Assembly: GCF_037080055.1 (NCBI RefSeq) | Contig: NZ_JBAOJI010000001.1 | Coordinates: 620,001 to 684,000 of the forward strand | From: Halovenus sp037080055 | GTDB taxonomy: Archaea > Halobacteriota > Halobacteria > Halobacteriales > Haloarculaceae | Length of the DNA: 64,000 bases | Direction of reading: 5' to 3' | Shown: positions 27,747 through 35,714 of the stretch, piece by piece | Layout of the letters: every line of letters starts with the position of its first letter | Position numbering within the stretch: the stretch's first letter is position 1 | Made by a program: the position numbers and the translations under genes | The notes under the pieces: generated by a model | What the model was told of the DNA's origin: nothing | The model's database searches: none | The model's input: the letters and a program-made list of their open reading frames with translations, nothing else

Positions 27747-28763
27747 TTAGACCGAGTCGGTCGCCAGCCTCCCGAGGTGGTCGATTGTCGTCTCAGCCTC
27801 CTCGACCACTGTCGTGACTACCTCGCCGGCGGGCTGGAGATCCGAGATGGTCCCGACAGACTGCCCGGCGTACAGCGCCATCGCTTCGAGATCACCCGTC
27901 GCGCCGTCGACGGGCAGATCGTCTCCGTATCGCTGGATCTCCGTCCCCCAGGGATAGGCACCGACTGTCTCGCCTTCGCCGGGTCGGTCACCCGACTCCG
28001 GGCGGCCAGCGGTTTCCCAGGCGTTGACCGTGTCGTTCCGAAGCACGCAGTGGGGCTGGTCGGGCCAGCCGACGTCGAACAGTTCCGTCCGGACGGTATC
28101 GGTCGCGGCCGCCTCCAGCACTCGCTCGCGGTAGACGGCCGCGATGTTCGCCTCCGGCGTCGCCAGAAAGCGCGTCCCGAGCCAGACGCCGTCGGCACCG
28201 AGCGCCAGCGCCGCGGCCAGCCCCCGGCCGTCACTGATGCCGCCCGCGGCGACAATCGGAACGTCGACTTCGTCCGCGACTGCCGGGACCAGTGCCGCCG
28301 TCGTGACATCGCTCTGGAGGTGTCCCCCGGACTCGGAGCCCTGTGTACAGATCACGTCGGCACCGGCGTCGGCCGCCGACGCCGCCTCTGCTGCGCTGCC
28401 GACGGTGATGATAACCTGCGCGCCCGCGTCGTGCGCCCGTTCGATCCAGTCGTCGGGTTCGCCGAACGAGAAGGAGACGACGGGGGCACCCGCATCGAGC
28501 GCGGCGGTCAGGAGTTCGTCGGGGTCGTAGGCCTGGGCGTCGGCATCGACGACGAGATTGACCGCGAAGGGATTGGCTGTCCGGTCGCGTGTCTCGGAGA
28601 CGACCTCAGCGACGGCATCCGGTGATCGCCATGTGATCGAGAGGTGACCGAGACCGCCGGCCTCGGAGACGGCCGCGGCGAGTTCGGGACAGGTCGCGCT
28701 TCCGATCGGAGCCTGAACGACCGGCTGTTCGATACCGAGCGTCTGGCAGAGGTGAGTGTTCAT
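27747..28763 (-). CDS. Nitronate monooxygenase / 2-nitropropane dioxygenase family
   Basis: A 338-residue FMN-dependent TIM-barrel enzyme that would oxidise alkyl nitronates; some relatives are enoyl-ACP reductases. Motifs: PIGSATCPELAAAVSEAGGL at the N-terminus, CTQGSESGGH (catalytic His region), PIVAAGGISDGRGLAAALAL and GADGVWLGTRFLATPEA (FMN phosphate binding). Full length for the family, convergent with the second RCK gene, and the intervening stretch is only 35 bases. Confidence 0.9.
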   Translation of the reverse strand: MNTHLCQTLGIEQPVVQAPIGSATCPELAAAVSEAGGLGHLSITWRSPDAVAEVVSETRDRTANPFAVNLVVDADAQAYDPDELLTAALDAGAPVVSFSFGEPDDWIERAHDAGAQVIITVGSAAEAASAADAGADVICTQGSESGGHLQSDVTTAALVPAVADEVDVPIVAAGGISDGRGLAAALALGADGVWLGTRFLATPEANIAAVYRERVLEAAATDTVRTELFDVGWPDQPHCVLRNDTVNAWETAGRPESGDRPGEGETVGAYPWGTEIQRYGDDLPVDGATGDLEAMALYAGQSVGTISDLQPAGEVVTTVVEEAETTIDHLGRLATDSV

Positions 28764-28887
28764 TCTCGATCATTCTCGAGTCGAGTACTAAATTTGTGTG
28801 TGTTAGAATCGTGGATCTCCCCCGCGGCCGTCGAAAACCGATTTGACGCCCAAATTGTAATGTGGTCGGTGGCTGAATGGTCGATCA

Positions 28888-29790
28888 ATGGAGTACGATG
28901 GGGACGAGCAGCGCGCTCACTCGACGGCAGAACTGAAAGAAACATTTGCGACAATCGGTAACGAAACGCGTGCTGAGATCCTTCGCATCCTCGGTCAGCA
29001 GCCACATACGGAACGGTCATTCTCGGAACTGCGCGCCGAACTCGACGAACAGATCGATAGCGGCCAGTTCAACTATCACCTCCAGCAACTGCTCGGCCAG
29101 TTCGTCTCGGAGGGCGAGGACGGCTATACGCTCCGGCCGGAAGGAGTGATCCTCTATCGGTTGATCCGCACCGGGTCGTTCACTCAGGAGTTGCACCTCG
29201 ACCCGTTCGATACGGGCTTCGAGTGTCACTTCTGCGGGACAGTGGTACAGGCACGGTACGAAACCGGGGTGTTAGAAATGGAATGTCCGGGTTGTGAGTC
29301 CCCCTACGGAAGAGCGAGACTTCCACCGAGTGCGATCGATCCTGCAGAGCCAGAGAGTGCACTCACGCTCATCGATCAGTATCTTCGTCAGGAAATTCTC
29401 GCCCTCTCCAACAGAGTCTGTCCGTTTTGTGTGAACGAACTCGACACGACGTTCTTGCCAGGCGACGAGGTCTGGACGGACGGCGCGTCGAATCTCGATC
29501 TGTTCGTCGAGTATCGCTGCGATCACTGCGGAAACCGACACTATCTGACAGTCGGACTGTCACTGCTGTACAACTCATCGTTGATCGCCTTTTTCGAGGA
29601 CCACGGCGTCGATATCACGACGGTTCACCAGTGGGAACTCGAATTTGCGATGACCGACCGCGCAATCACGGTAGAAGACACTGACCCGTGGGAAGTGACG
29701 CTCCGCGTGACCCAGGATAACGACACCTGCGTTCTGACAGTCGACGAGGATCTGACAGTCCTCGACGCTCACCGAGAGGTCAGTTCGTAG
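28888..29790 (+). CDS. Winged-helix regulator with two zinc-ribbon-like Cys clusters
   Basis: A 300-residue protein. Residues 10-95 form an ArsR-like winged helix (FATIGNETRAEILRILG, FNYHLQQLLGQFV). Two Cys4-like clusters follow: CHFCGTVV with CPGC, and CPFCVNEL with CDHCGNRH, which probably bind zinc. The C-terminal 100 residues are beta-rich. This architecture is common in haloarchaeal regulators of unknown target. It is divergent from the nitronate monooxygenase gene. Confidence 0.82.
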   Translation: MEYDGDEQRAHSTAELKETFATIGNETRAEILRILGQQPHTERSFSELRAELDEQIDSGQFNYHLQQLLGQFVSEGEDGYTLRPEGVILYRLIRTGSFTQELHLDPFDTGFECHFCGTVVQARYETGVLEMECPGCESPYGRARLPPSAIDPAEPESALTLIDQYLRQEILALSNRVCPFCVNELDTTFLPGDEVWTDGASNLDLFVEYRCDHCGNRHYLTVGLSLLYNSSLIAFFEDHGVDITTVHQWELEFAMTDRAITVEDTDPWEVTLRVTQDNDTCVLTVDEDLTVLDAHREVSS

Positions 29791-29834
29791 TCGTCGCCGG
29801 AAATGTAGGGACAGGCCACCTGTCTGGTACGTCC

Positions 29835-29998
29835 CACTTCGTTCCGCAGAACCCGTTCGTTGAGGTTTCGGTCAGGGATGTGAACTCGATGGCGAGATTC
29901 GCTACGCTCGTCTTGCGTAGTTCAAATCTCATTCCGGTGTTCTTTCTTCGTCACTTCGTTCCGCAAAAGGATGCTCGGTCAGGGATTTGAACCCTGGT
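29835..29998. repeat. Imperfect copies of tRNA-Glu 3' sequence and its flank
   Basis: The segment 29835-29848 (CACTTCGTTCCGCA) recurs at 29952-29965, and 29868-29885 (TCGGTCAGGGATGTGAAC) recurs, with one mismatch, at the tRNA-Glu 3' region (29975-29992). The spacing between the two shared blocks differs by about ten bases. A further inverted piece, AGTTCAAATCTC (29919-29930), resembles the T-arm. This looks like the scar of integration or recombination at the tRNA gene. Confidence 0.45.
29894..29930 (-). terminator. Hairpin downstream of tRNA-Glu
   Basis: Inverted repeat: GAGATT pairs with AATCTC and CTACGC pairs with GCGTAG around a seven-base loop, with a small internal loop. It is 42 bases downstream of the tRNA 3' end on the minus strand and about 100 bases past the regulator stop on the plus strand. 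It could act in termination or processing for either transcript, or be a recombination relic. No U-run follows. Confidence 0.3.
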
Positions 29999-30046
29999 CT
30001 TCGGCTCGAAAGGCCAAAATGATTGGCCGGACTACACCAACCGAGC
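29972..30046 (-). tRNA. tRNA-Glu (anticodon UUC)
   Basis: The minus strand reads GCTCGGTTGGTGTAGT and ends in CCTGACCGAGC plus discriminator A. The acceptor stem pairs fully (GCTCGGT with ACCGAGC). The anticodon loop is CTTTCGA with stem TTGGC/GCCGA, giving anticodon TTC. The T-arm is CAGGG-TTCAAAT-CCCTG. No encoded CCA and no intron. Confidence 0.96.
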
Positions 30047-30071
30047 GTACACTTTCCTGTCCGGGGCAGTG

Positions 30072-30080
30072 GATAATAAA
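30072..30080 (-). promoter_or_regulatory. TATA box of tRNA-Glu
   Basis: TTTATTATC on the minus strand, 26-34 bases before the tRNA 5' end, the expected spacing for an archaeal promoter. Confidence 0.6.
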
Positions 30081-30180
30081 CCCTGTCTTTCTAGTCGGAA
30101 ACGACAGCCGTTAGCATGACTAAGATGGCTCTTTGAGTCCACCCATCGTATAATCGGACAGCGGTCGTGGAAGCCATTGT

Positions 30181-30948
30181 ATGAGAGCACAGCACACACT
30201 CGTCGTCGCAGTCCTCGCGATCGCAGTGTCAGTCGCCGGCGTTGGAGCGTTGGCCGCCGTTAGTGACGGAACCGCGACCGCAGCGGCTCAGGACGGGGAC
30301 AGTGAGACAGTGAACGACTCGGACGCACCCGACCGACGAATCCACGTCTCGGCGGTCGGGGAAGCCAAAGCGGAGCCAGACCAAGCCGTAGCCCGTGTCG
30401 CAATCACGGCTGAGGCCGACTCTGTGGGTGAGGTGCGAGACGAACTCGCCACGGGAAGCAACTCTCTCACGAGTGCGCTCGACGAACTCGGCGTCGAGTA
30501 CGAGACGGCCCAGTACGATATCAGCGAACGACACCAGCGACGGACTCAACAGCCACCGGCCGAGTACGAAGGCACGCACGCCTACGAAATAACGGCCGAC
30601 GATCCTACACTCGCCGGCGAAGTGGCCGATACAGCCGCCTCGGCGGGAGCAGAAATCGGATCCGTGACGCTCACGCTATCAGCAGACCGTCGCGAGGAAC
30701 TCCGCAGCACGGCCATCGACAATGCGCTCCAAGACGCGAGCGACCAGTCCGAGGCAATCGCGGACGCGAGTGGGCTCGAAGTCGTCGCTCCGGTCTCGGT
30801 TGACGCCTCACAGCGGAGGTTCGTGCCGGCTCCCTTCGAGTCGGCGCAGGCCGACGGCGACGACGGCGGACCGCCGACCGAGATTGCAGCCGGGACAGTG
30901 TCAGTCACCTACGAAGTAGACGTGACTTACGAAGCCCTGCGAGACTGA
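30181..30948 (+). CDS. Secreted SIMPL-domain (DUF541) protein
   Basis: A 255-residue protein with an N-terminal Sec-type signal or anchor (LVVAVLAIAVSVAGVGALAA) and an acidic linker. The SIMPL domain begins with IHVSAVGEAKAEPDQAVARV and continues with ISERHQRRTQQP and GSVTLTLSADRREELRSTAI. SIMPL proteins are linked in bacteria to oxidative-stress and cell-surface functions, without a clear biochemical activity. Full length. It stands alone between tRNA-Glu and a convergent gene. Confidence 0.85.
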   Translation: MRAQHTLVVAVLAIAVSVAGVGALAAVSDGTATAAAQDGDSETVNDSDAPDRRIHVSAVGEAKAEPDQAVARVAITAEADSVGEVRDELATGSNSLTSALDELGVEYETAQYDISERHQRRTQQPPAEYEGTHAYEITADDPTLAGEVADTAASAGAEIGSVTLTLSADRREELRSTAIDNALQDASDQSEAIADASGLEVVAPVSVDASQRRFVPAPFESAQADGDDGGPPTEIAAGTVSVTYEVDVTYEALRD

Positions 30949-30996
30949 ATCGGCGAAATACAGTTGAGTAACAGATAATCGAACCGCGAGGTCGCC

Positions 30997-32967
30997 TTAT
31001 TTGCCCTCGAACTGCGGATCCTCGTCGCTCTGGATCTTCGTGACGCCTTCCATCACGTCGTCGGTGGCGATGAGGTGACCGAATGCGAAGGCCTCGGTCT
31101 CTAGTCCGGCCTCGGTGTCGTCACGGCCGGCGTGCATCGCCTTCTTCGTGTATTCCATGGCCAGCGGTGGGCCAGCGGCGAGGTCAGCAGCGAGTTCGAT
31201 GGCGTCGTCCTCGAAGCTGTCCTTGTCGGTGAGGCGGTTGACGAATCCCCAGTCGTGCATCGTCTCGGCCTCGTAGCGGTCGGCCGTGAAGATGACTTCC
31301 TTCGCGCGGCTCTCGCCGATGTGGTTTTTGAGTCGCTGCGTGCCACCCCAGCCCGGCAGGAGTCCGAGGTCGAACTCCGGCTGGCCGAGTTCCGAGCGCT
31401 CGGTGGCGATACGCAGATCTGCACAGGCTGCCAGTTCCATCCCGCCGCCGAGTGCGAAGCCGTCGATCGCTGCGACAGTCGGGACGGAGGCGTCTTCGAG
31501 TTTGGCCCACGTCTCCTGGCCTTTCCGGGAGAGTTCGATGGCGTCGATGGGGTTGGCCGAGCCAGCCATGCTCATCGCATCTGCGCCCGCACTGAACGCG
31601 CGGTCGCCCGCGCCCGTGACGAGAATGGCACGGATGTCGTCATCTTCCTCGAAGATGTCGACGGCTTCGGCGAACTCGTCGAGCATCTCGGGGTTGACCG
31701 TGTTGAGCTGGTGGGGTCGGTCGAGGACGATCTGTCCGACCATCTCGTGTGGGTACTCGACACGGATGGCCTCGAACTCGACGGCGTCGTCTTCCTCCTC
31801 ACTGCCGTAGAAGCCTCCTTCCTCGGCGGCGTCACGAAGTCCGTCGCTGACCTCGTAGCGAGCGGCGTCGGCGCTTTCCTGCAGGCCTTCGAGCGTCTCG
31901 ACGGCGTTGTCGAGCCCTTCTTCGTCACAGAGCTTGGCCGGACCTTTCGGGAACGCGGCACCGAGTGTGACGGCCTCGTCGATGTCTTCCGGCGGCGCGA
32001 CCTCTTTCTGGACGAGTTTGCCCGTCTCGTTCGCGAGCACGGCATAGAGTCGGGCGAGCACGTCGTCGCGGACCTGGTCGGCCGGCACGTCTGCGCCCTC
32101 GCCATCTTCGTAGTCGTAGAAGCCCTTGCCGGTCTTCTTACCGAGGTGTTCATTCTCGACAGTCTCTTCCAGCAGTGGACACGGCTCGTAGGCGTCGCCG
32201 AGCACGTCGTGCATGTATTCGAGGACGTGGTAGGTCACGTCGTTCCCGACCTGGTCGCCGAGTTCGAAGGCGCCCATCGGCAGGCCCATGCCGTATTTCG
32301 TCGAGGAGTCGACCTCTTCGATGGTCGCGACATCCTCTTCGACGATCCAACAGGCTTCGTTCATCAGCGGGACGAGAATGGAGTTGACGATGAATCCAGG
32401 CTCATCTTTGCGCACACGGACGGGCGTCTTGCCCAGATCCGTCGCGAGGTCCTCGATGAGATCCATCGTCTCGTCGTCGGTGTGCTCGCCGCGGATAACC
32501 TCGACCAGTTCCATCCGGACCGGCGGGTTGAAAAAGTGCATTCCGCAGAACTTCTCCGGACGGTCCGTCAGTTCCGAGAGGTCCGTGATCGAGAGACTGG
32601 AGGTGTTGGAGGTGAAGACCGTGTGCTCCGGCGCGGCCTCGACGACTTCTTCGTAGACATCGGCTTTGATGTCCATATTCTCCGGGGCCGCTTCGATGAC
32701 GACATCGCTGTCGGCCATCGCTTCCTCGATATCGACCAGCGGCGTGACGCTGTCTTTCGCCGCCTCGGCTTCCTCCTCGCTGATGCGCTCGTTTTCGGCG
32801 AGTTTGTCCAGCGACCACGTGATCTGCTCGTAGCCGTCCTGAACGAACTCCTCTTTGATATCGCGCATCTTGACCGAATAGCCCGCAAGTGCCGCTACCT
32901 CGGCGATGCCGTGACCCATCGTCCCAGCACCGAGAACCGTAATTGTGTTGACGTCCTCAAGTTCCAT
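30997..32967 (-). CDS. Fused 3-hydroxyacyl-CoA dehydrogenase / enoyl-CoA hydratase
   Basis: A 656-residue bifunctional beta-oxidation enzyme. The N-terminal 400 residues are the NAD-dependent 3-hydroxyacyl-CoA dehydrogenase: GAGTMGHGIAEVAALAGY, then the FFNPPVRMELVEVI motif with its catalytic His (MHFFNPP), and C-terminal helical domains with GKKTGKGFYDYEDG. Residues from about 400 form a crotonase domain (AFSAGADAMSM oxyanion region, DGFALGGGMELAACADLRIA, LLPGWGGTQRL with the catalytic Glu region). The order is dehydrogenase then hydratase, opposite to bacterial FadB but known in archaea. Divergent from an acyl-CoA dehydrogenase, so both probably serve fatty acid degradation. Confidence 0.93.
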   Translation of the reverse strand: MELEDVNTITVLGAGTMGHGIAEVAALAGYSVKMRDIKEEFVQDGYEQITWSLDKLAENERISEEEAEAAKDSVTPLVDIEEAMADSDVVIEAAPENMDIKADVYEEVVEAAPEHTVFTSNTSSLSITDLSELTDRPEKFCGMHFFNPPVRMELVEVIRGEHTDDETMDLIEDLATDLGKTPVRVRKDEPGFIVNSILVPLMNEACWIVEEDVATIEEVDSSTKYGMGLPMGAFELGDQVGNDVTYHVLEYMHDVLGDAYEPCPLLEETVENEHLGKKTGKGFYDYEDGEGADVPADQVRDDVLARLYAVLANETGKLVQKEVAPPEDIDEAVTLGAAFPKGPAKLCDEEGLDNAVETLEGLQESADAARYEVSDGLRDAAEEGGFYGSEEEDDAVEFEAIRVEYPHEMVGQIVLDRPHQLNTVNPEMLDEFAEAVDIFEEDDDIRAILVTGAGDRAFSAGADAMSMAGSANPIDAIELSRKGQETWAKLEDASVPTVAAIDGFALGGGMELAACADLRIATERSELGQPEFDLGLLPGWGGTQRLKNHIGESRAKEVIFTADRYEAETMHDWGFVNRLTDKDSFEDDAIELAADLAAGPPLAMEYTKKAMHAGRDDTEAGLETEAFAFGHLIATDDVMEGVTKIQSDEDPQFEGK

Positions 32968-33167
32968 GGTTACAATTCATACACTCCCTCGCACGTGGCT
33001 TCAACGTTGTCTTTTGTCGCTGTGCAAACCGAAAATCCGTTCATTCGTGTTTTTTGCTCATGGTAACACAGAGCCAGCAAACGCGTACAGTTTTGCAGTT
33101 TTTCAGCCGGGCCGGATCAGGCGTAAAACAACTCAACACTCGTTCACAAGCGTGTAAAAACCGTTAT

Positions 33168-33175
33168 GTGTACAC
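33168..33175. promoter_or_regulatory. Perfect palindrome in the beta-oxidation divergent promoter region
   Basis: GTGTACAC lies 19-26 bases before the acyl-CoA dehydrogenase start, at about the position where a TATA box or operator would be. It could bind a dimeric repressor common to the divergent fatty acid genes. Eight bases is short, so chance is possible. Confidence 0.25.
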
Positions 33176-33193
33176 AGTCGATGGAAAGAGTGT

Positions 33194-34354
33194 ATGGAAT
33201 TCGGACTTACACAGGAACAGGAGCAGATCCGTGAGGAAGTGCGCAAGTTCGCAGAAAACGAAGTGAAACCGGTCGCCTCAGAGTACGACCGCAAAGAGAA
33301 GTACCCACACGAGGTCGTCGACAAGGCCGCAGAGATGGGCCTGCTCGGTGCCCGCATCCCGATCGAATACGGCGGCGCGGGCTACTCGACGCTCGAATCG
33401 ATGATCATCAGCGAGGAACTGTTCGCTGCCGACCCCGGTATCGCCCTCTGTCTCGTCTCGACTTCGTTCGGGACCGAGAACATCACCGAATTCGGGACCG
33501 AAGAACAGAAAGAGCGATTCCTCGAACCCGTCGCGCGTGGTGAGATGATCTCCGGCGCGGCGATCAGCGAACCCCACGCTGGCTCCGATGTCTCTTCGAT
33601 CTCGACGACTGCCGAAAAAGACGGCGACGAGTGGGTCATCAACGGCAACAAGATGTGGATCACCAACGGAACGATTGCAGATTACGTCGTTGCGCTCTGT
33701 GAGACCGACCCCGACGCCGCCGGCCGGTACAACGGGTTCTCCCAGATCATCATCGAGACCGACCGCGACGGCTTCGACGCCGACAAAATCACCGGAAAGC
33801 TCGGTATTCGAGCCTCGGACACGGCCGAACTCATCTTCGACGACGTGCGCGTGCCCGAAGAGAATCTCGTCGGCACCCGCGGCGCTGGCTTCCTCCAGCA
33901 GATGCAGTTCTTCGACGCAACGCGAACGGGCGTCGCCGCACAGGGTGTCGGTATCGCCCGCGGCGCGGCCGAGCGCGCGCTGGAATACGCCGAGGAGCGC
34001 GAGCAGTTTGGCCAGCCAATCGGCGAGTTCCAGGCCATCCAGCACAAACTCTCGGATATGTTCACGAAAATCGAAGCCGCACGCCTGCTGACGCTGAAGT
34101 CCGCGTGGGCCGTCGAGAACGACGCCGACGCGAACCTGACGAAACTCGCCTCCATGGCCAAAGAGTACGGTTCCCGCGTGGCCGTCGATGTGGCTAACGA
34201 GGCACTGCAGATCCACGGCGGTGCCGGCTACGTCGACGACTTCGACGTCGAGCGGTTCTACCGCGACGCGAAGATCACCCAGATCTACGAGGGCACCACC
34301 GAGATCCAGAAGAACATCATCGCCCGCGAGCTGCAGGGCAAGGGCATGTCGTAA
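33194..34354 (+). CDS. Acyl-CoA dehydrogenase
   Basis: A 386-residue FAD enzyme of the short/medium-chain type that introduces the first double bond in beta-oxidation. Motifs: FGLTQEQEQIREEVRKFAE at the N-terminus, AISEPHAGSDVSSI, KMWITNGTIADYVV for the middle beta domain, then GRGAAERALEYAEER-like sequence and FGQPIGEFQAIQHKLSDM. The C-terminal IHGGAGYVDDFDVERFYRDA and YEGTTEIQKNIIAREL contain the catalytic Glu and the adenine-contacting Gly-Thr-Thr. Full length. Divergent from the hydratase/dehydrogenase fusion. Confidence 0.94.
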   Translation: MEFGLTQEQEQIREEVRKFAENEVKPVASEYDRKEKYPHEVVDKAAEMGLLGARIPIEYGGAGYSTLESMIISEELFAADPGIALCLVSTSFGTENITEFGTEEQKERFLEPVARGEMISGAAISEPHAGSDVSSISTTAEKDGDEWVINGNKMWITNGTIADYVVALCETDPDAAGRYNGFSQIIIETDRDGFDADKITGKLGIRASDTAELIFDDVRVPEENLVGTRGAGFLQQMQFFDATRTGVAAQGVGIARGAAERALEYAEEREQFGQPIGEFQAIQHKLSDMFTKIEAARLLTLKSAWAVENDADANLTKLASMAKEYGSRVAVDVANEALQIHGGAGYVDDFDVERFYRDAKITQIYEGTTEIQKNIIARELQGKGMS

Positions 34355-34435
34355 CGACAGAAACCGCAACTCGATTCCTGCGGATCGGCTCCTTGTTATT
34401 CGTCAACCCGAATGTACGCGTTCTTTTTGCTCGGG

Positions 34436-34603
34436 ATTATTTAAACAACCCAAACTATGCGGGAAGGAACTCATTCACCTGTACTGCCTACCAAAGATTG
34501 CCGGGCGACGTACATGCCAGATACCGTCCGGCATGCTGGGGACTCACGTCTGGCCGCCTTGCCACCGACAGTCCGGGTAACCCGTTCTCCCGGTCTTTTC
34601 GAC
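34436..34603 (+). ncRNA. Candidate structured RNA, unclassified
   Basis: A TATA-like ATTATTTAAA (34437-34446) lies upstream of a stretch without convincing coding content. Two nested inverted repeats are visible around 34506-34550: GACGT with ACGTC outside, CATGCC with GGCATG inside. An alternative stem is GCCGGGCG with CGTCCGGC. Near the 3' end CGGGTAACCCG forms a hairpin followed by TCTTTT. No Rfam family is recognised. It might instead be the 3' region of the acyl-CoA dehydrogenase mRNA. Confidence 0.25.
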
Positions 34604-34984
34604 TCACCGATCCTTTCCGAACAGCCGTTGGAAATCTGATTTAATTCGCCCGAGAAAGCCCGAATCAGGGCCCCCACTCGACTGCCGCGAGCCATCCGAA
34701 TCCTCAGAGCCGAACGACAGTCCCTTCATCAGCGGGTCGTGTTTCGGCCCGTCGCTGGTCTCGGGGGTTAATTTGGGCGCTGTTCTGTCGCGGTCCGAGC
34801 CTGCGTTGGTGTCTGTGCTGTCGTAATTGAGAATGACGTGTGAGCAGTCCGTGCATTGAAAATAGATGTTGCCCCCGCCGTCGCTGCCGAAGCGCTGGTA
34901 GGTCGCGTGTTCGCAGTCGTCGTCACCTCCGATACCGACCCCGTCGGATGGAATCTCTTCCCGGCTGAATTCTTCGTGTGCCAT
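34604..34984 (-). CDS. Zinc-ribbon haloarchaeal protein, unknown function
   Basis: A 126-residue acidic protein. The N-terminal half has a zinc ribbon-like pattern (DDCEHATYQRF, then FQCTDCSHVILNY). The C-terminal half is low-complexity acidic and Ser-rich sequence, ending with a basic amphipathic helix (GRIKSDFQRLFGKDR). The gene faces the SAMP gene in the divergent direction. Resembles conserved haloarchaeal hypothetical proteins. Confidence 0.72.
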   Translation of the reverse strand: MAHEEFSREEIPSDGVGIGGDDDCEHATYQRFGSDGGGNIYFQCTDCSHVILNYDSTDTNAGSDRDRTAPKLTPETSDGPKHDPLMKGLSFGSEDSDGSRQSSGGPDSGFLGRIKSDFQRLFGKDR

Positions 34985-35089
34985 ACATCCTCATAGTGCT
35001 GAGTCAGTTTCAAGCTTGCGTCAGAGGGCGAGGTAGACAGGCTTCGTAAGCCGATACGCTCAAACCGAACTGGCGTGTAGCTGTTCTCG

Positions 35090-35293
35090 ATGACCATCAC
35101 CGTCGAACTGGCTGGCGAGGGCAGTCGGGAACTCGACGCCGCCGGGAAGACCTACGCCGACCTGCTGGCTCCCTTCGACGTGAGCAAACACGAGGTGTCG
35201 ATGCTCGTCGACGGGCGACCGGTCCCGGAAGACCAGCCCATCGAGAGCGATGTCGAACACGTCGAAGTTGTCAGACTCATTCAGGGTGGATAG
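35090..35293 (+). CDS. samp2: Small archaeal modifier protein 2 (ubiquitin-like SAMP2)
   Basis: A 67-residue beta-grasp protein ending in the diglycine VVRLIQGG, which closely matches the SAMP2/MoaD-Urm1-like proteins of haloarchaea. Conserved blocks are TYADLLAPFDVSKHEVSMLV and DGRPVPEDQPIE. After activation by the E1-like UbaA it is attached to lysines of target proteins and supplies sulfur for tRNA wobble-uridine thiolation. The mature C-terminus is exposed without processing. It directly abuts the acetyltransferase gene. Confidence 0.93.
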   Translation: MTITVELAGEGSRELDAAGKTYADLLAPFDVSKHEVSMLVDGRPVPEDQPIESDVEHVEVVRLIQGG

Positions 35294-35701
35294 ATGCAAG
35301 TCCGCGAGGCGACGCCGTCACAGCACGCCGAACTCCTGAGCATTCTCGACGCCGCAGCCTTGCAGACCGACAGCGAACAGACCCGTGCGGCAATCGAACG
35401 CGGCGATGTTTTCGTCGCGCTCCCGGATCGAGACAGCGACGGAAACAGGAGAGATGCGGGATCCCCACCGGTACTGGGGGCGCTCGTGTTGGACGGGCAG
35501 AAGATTACAGCAGTCGCCGTCCGACCAGGCCGGCGCGGGCAGGGAATCGGCCGAGCGCTCGTCGCGCGTGCACAACAGTCCAGCCAGCGACTCGTCGCCG
35601 AGTTCGATCCCGGCGTGGCCCCCTTCTGGGAGGCTGTCGGATTCGAGGCGTCCGAGCAGTCCGGGGCCGAGCGGTTGAGTGGCGTGTGGCGCGAGCGGTA
35701 G
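35294..35701 (+). CDS. GNAT-family N-acetyltransferase
   Basis: A 135-residue GNAT protein whose ATG follows the SAMP2 stop without a gap, so the two are one transcription unit. The acetyl-CoA-binding motif A is VRPGRRGQGIGRALVARAQQ (about residues 79-98), preceded by the strand VLGALVLDGQKITAVAV. The C-terminus FWEAVGFEASEQ is typical. The substrate is unknown. The coupling to SAMP2 raises the possibility of a role in sampylation or tRNA modification. Confidence 0.85.
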   Translation: MQVREATPSQHAELLSILDAAALQTDSEQTRAAIERGDVFVALPDRDSDGNRRDAGSPPVLGALVLDGQKITAVAVRPGRRGQGIGRALVARAQQSSQRLVAEFDPGVAPFWEAVGFEASEQSGAERLSGVWRER

Positions 35702-35714
35702 GAACCGGGCGGAT

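Noticed and set aside
31132..33066. A 644-residue open frame on the plus strand opposite the hydratase/dehydrogenase fusion
   Set aside because: Antisense shadow in a GC-rich gene; no domains, and the minus strand shows complete active sites.
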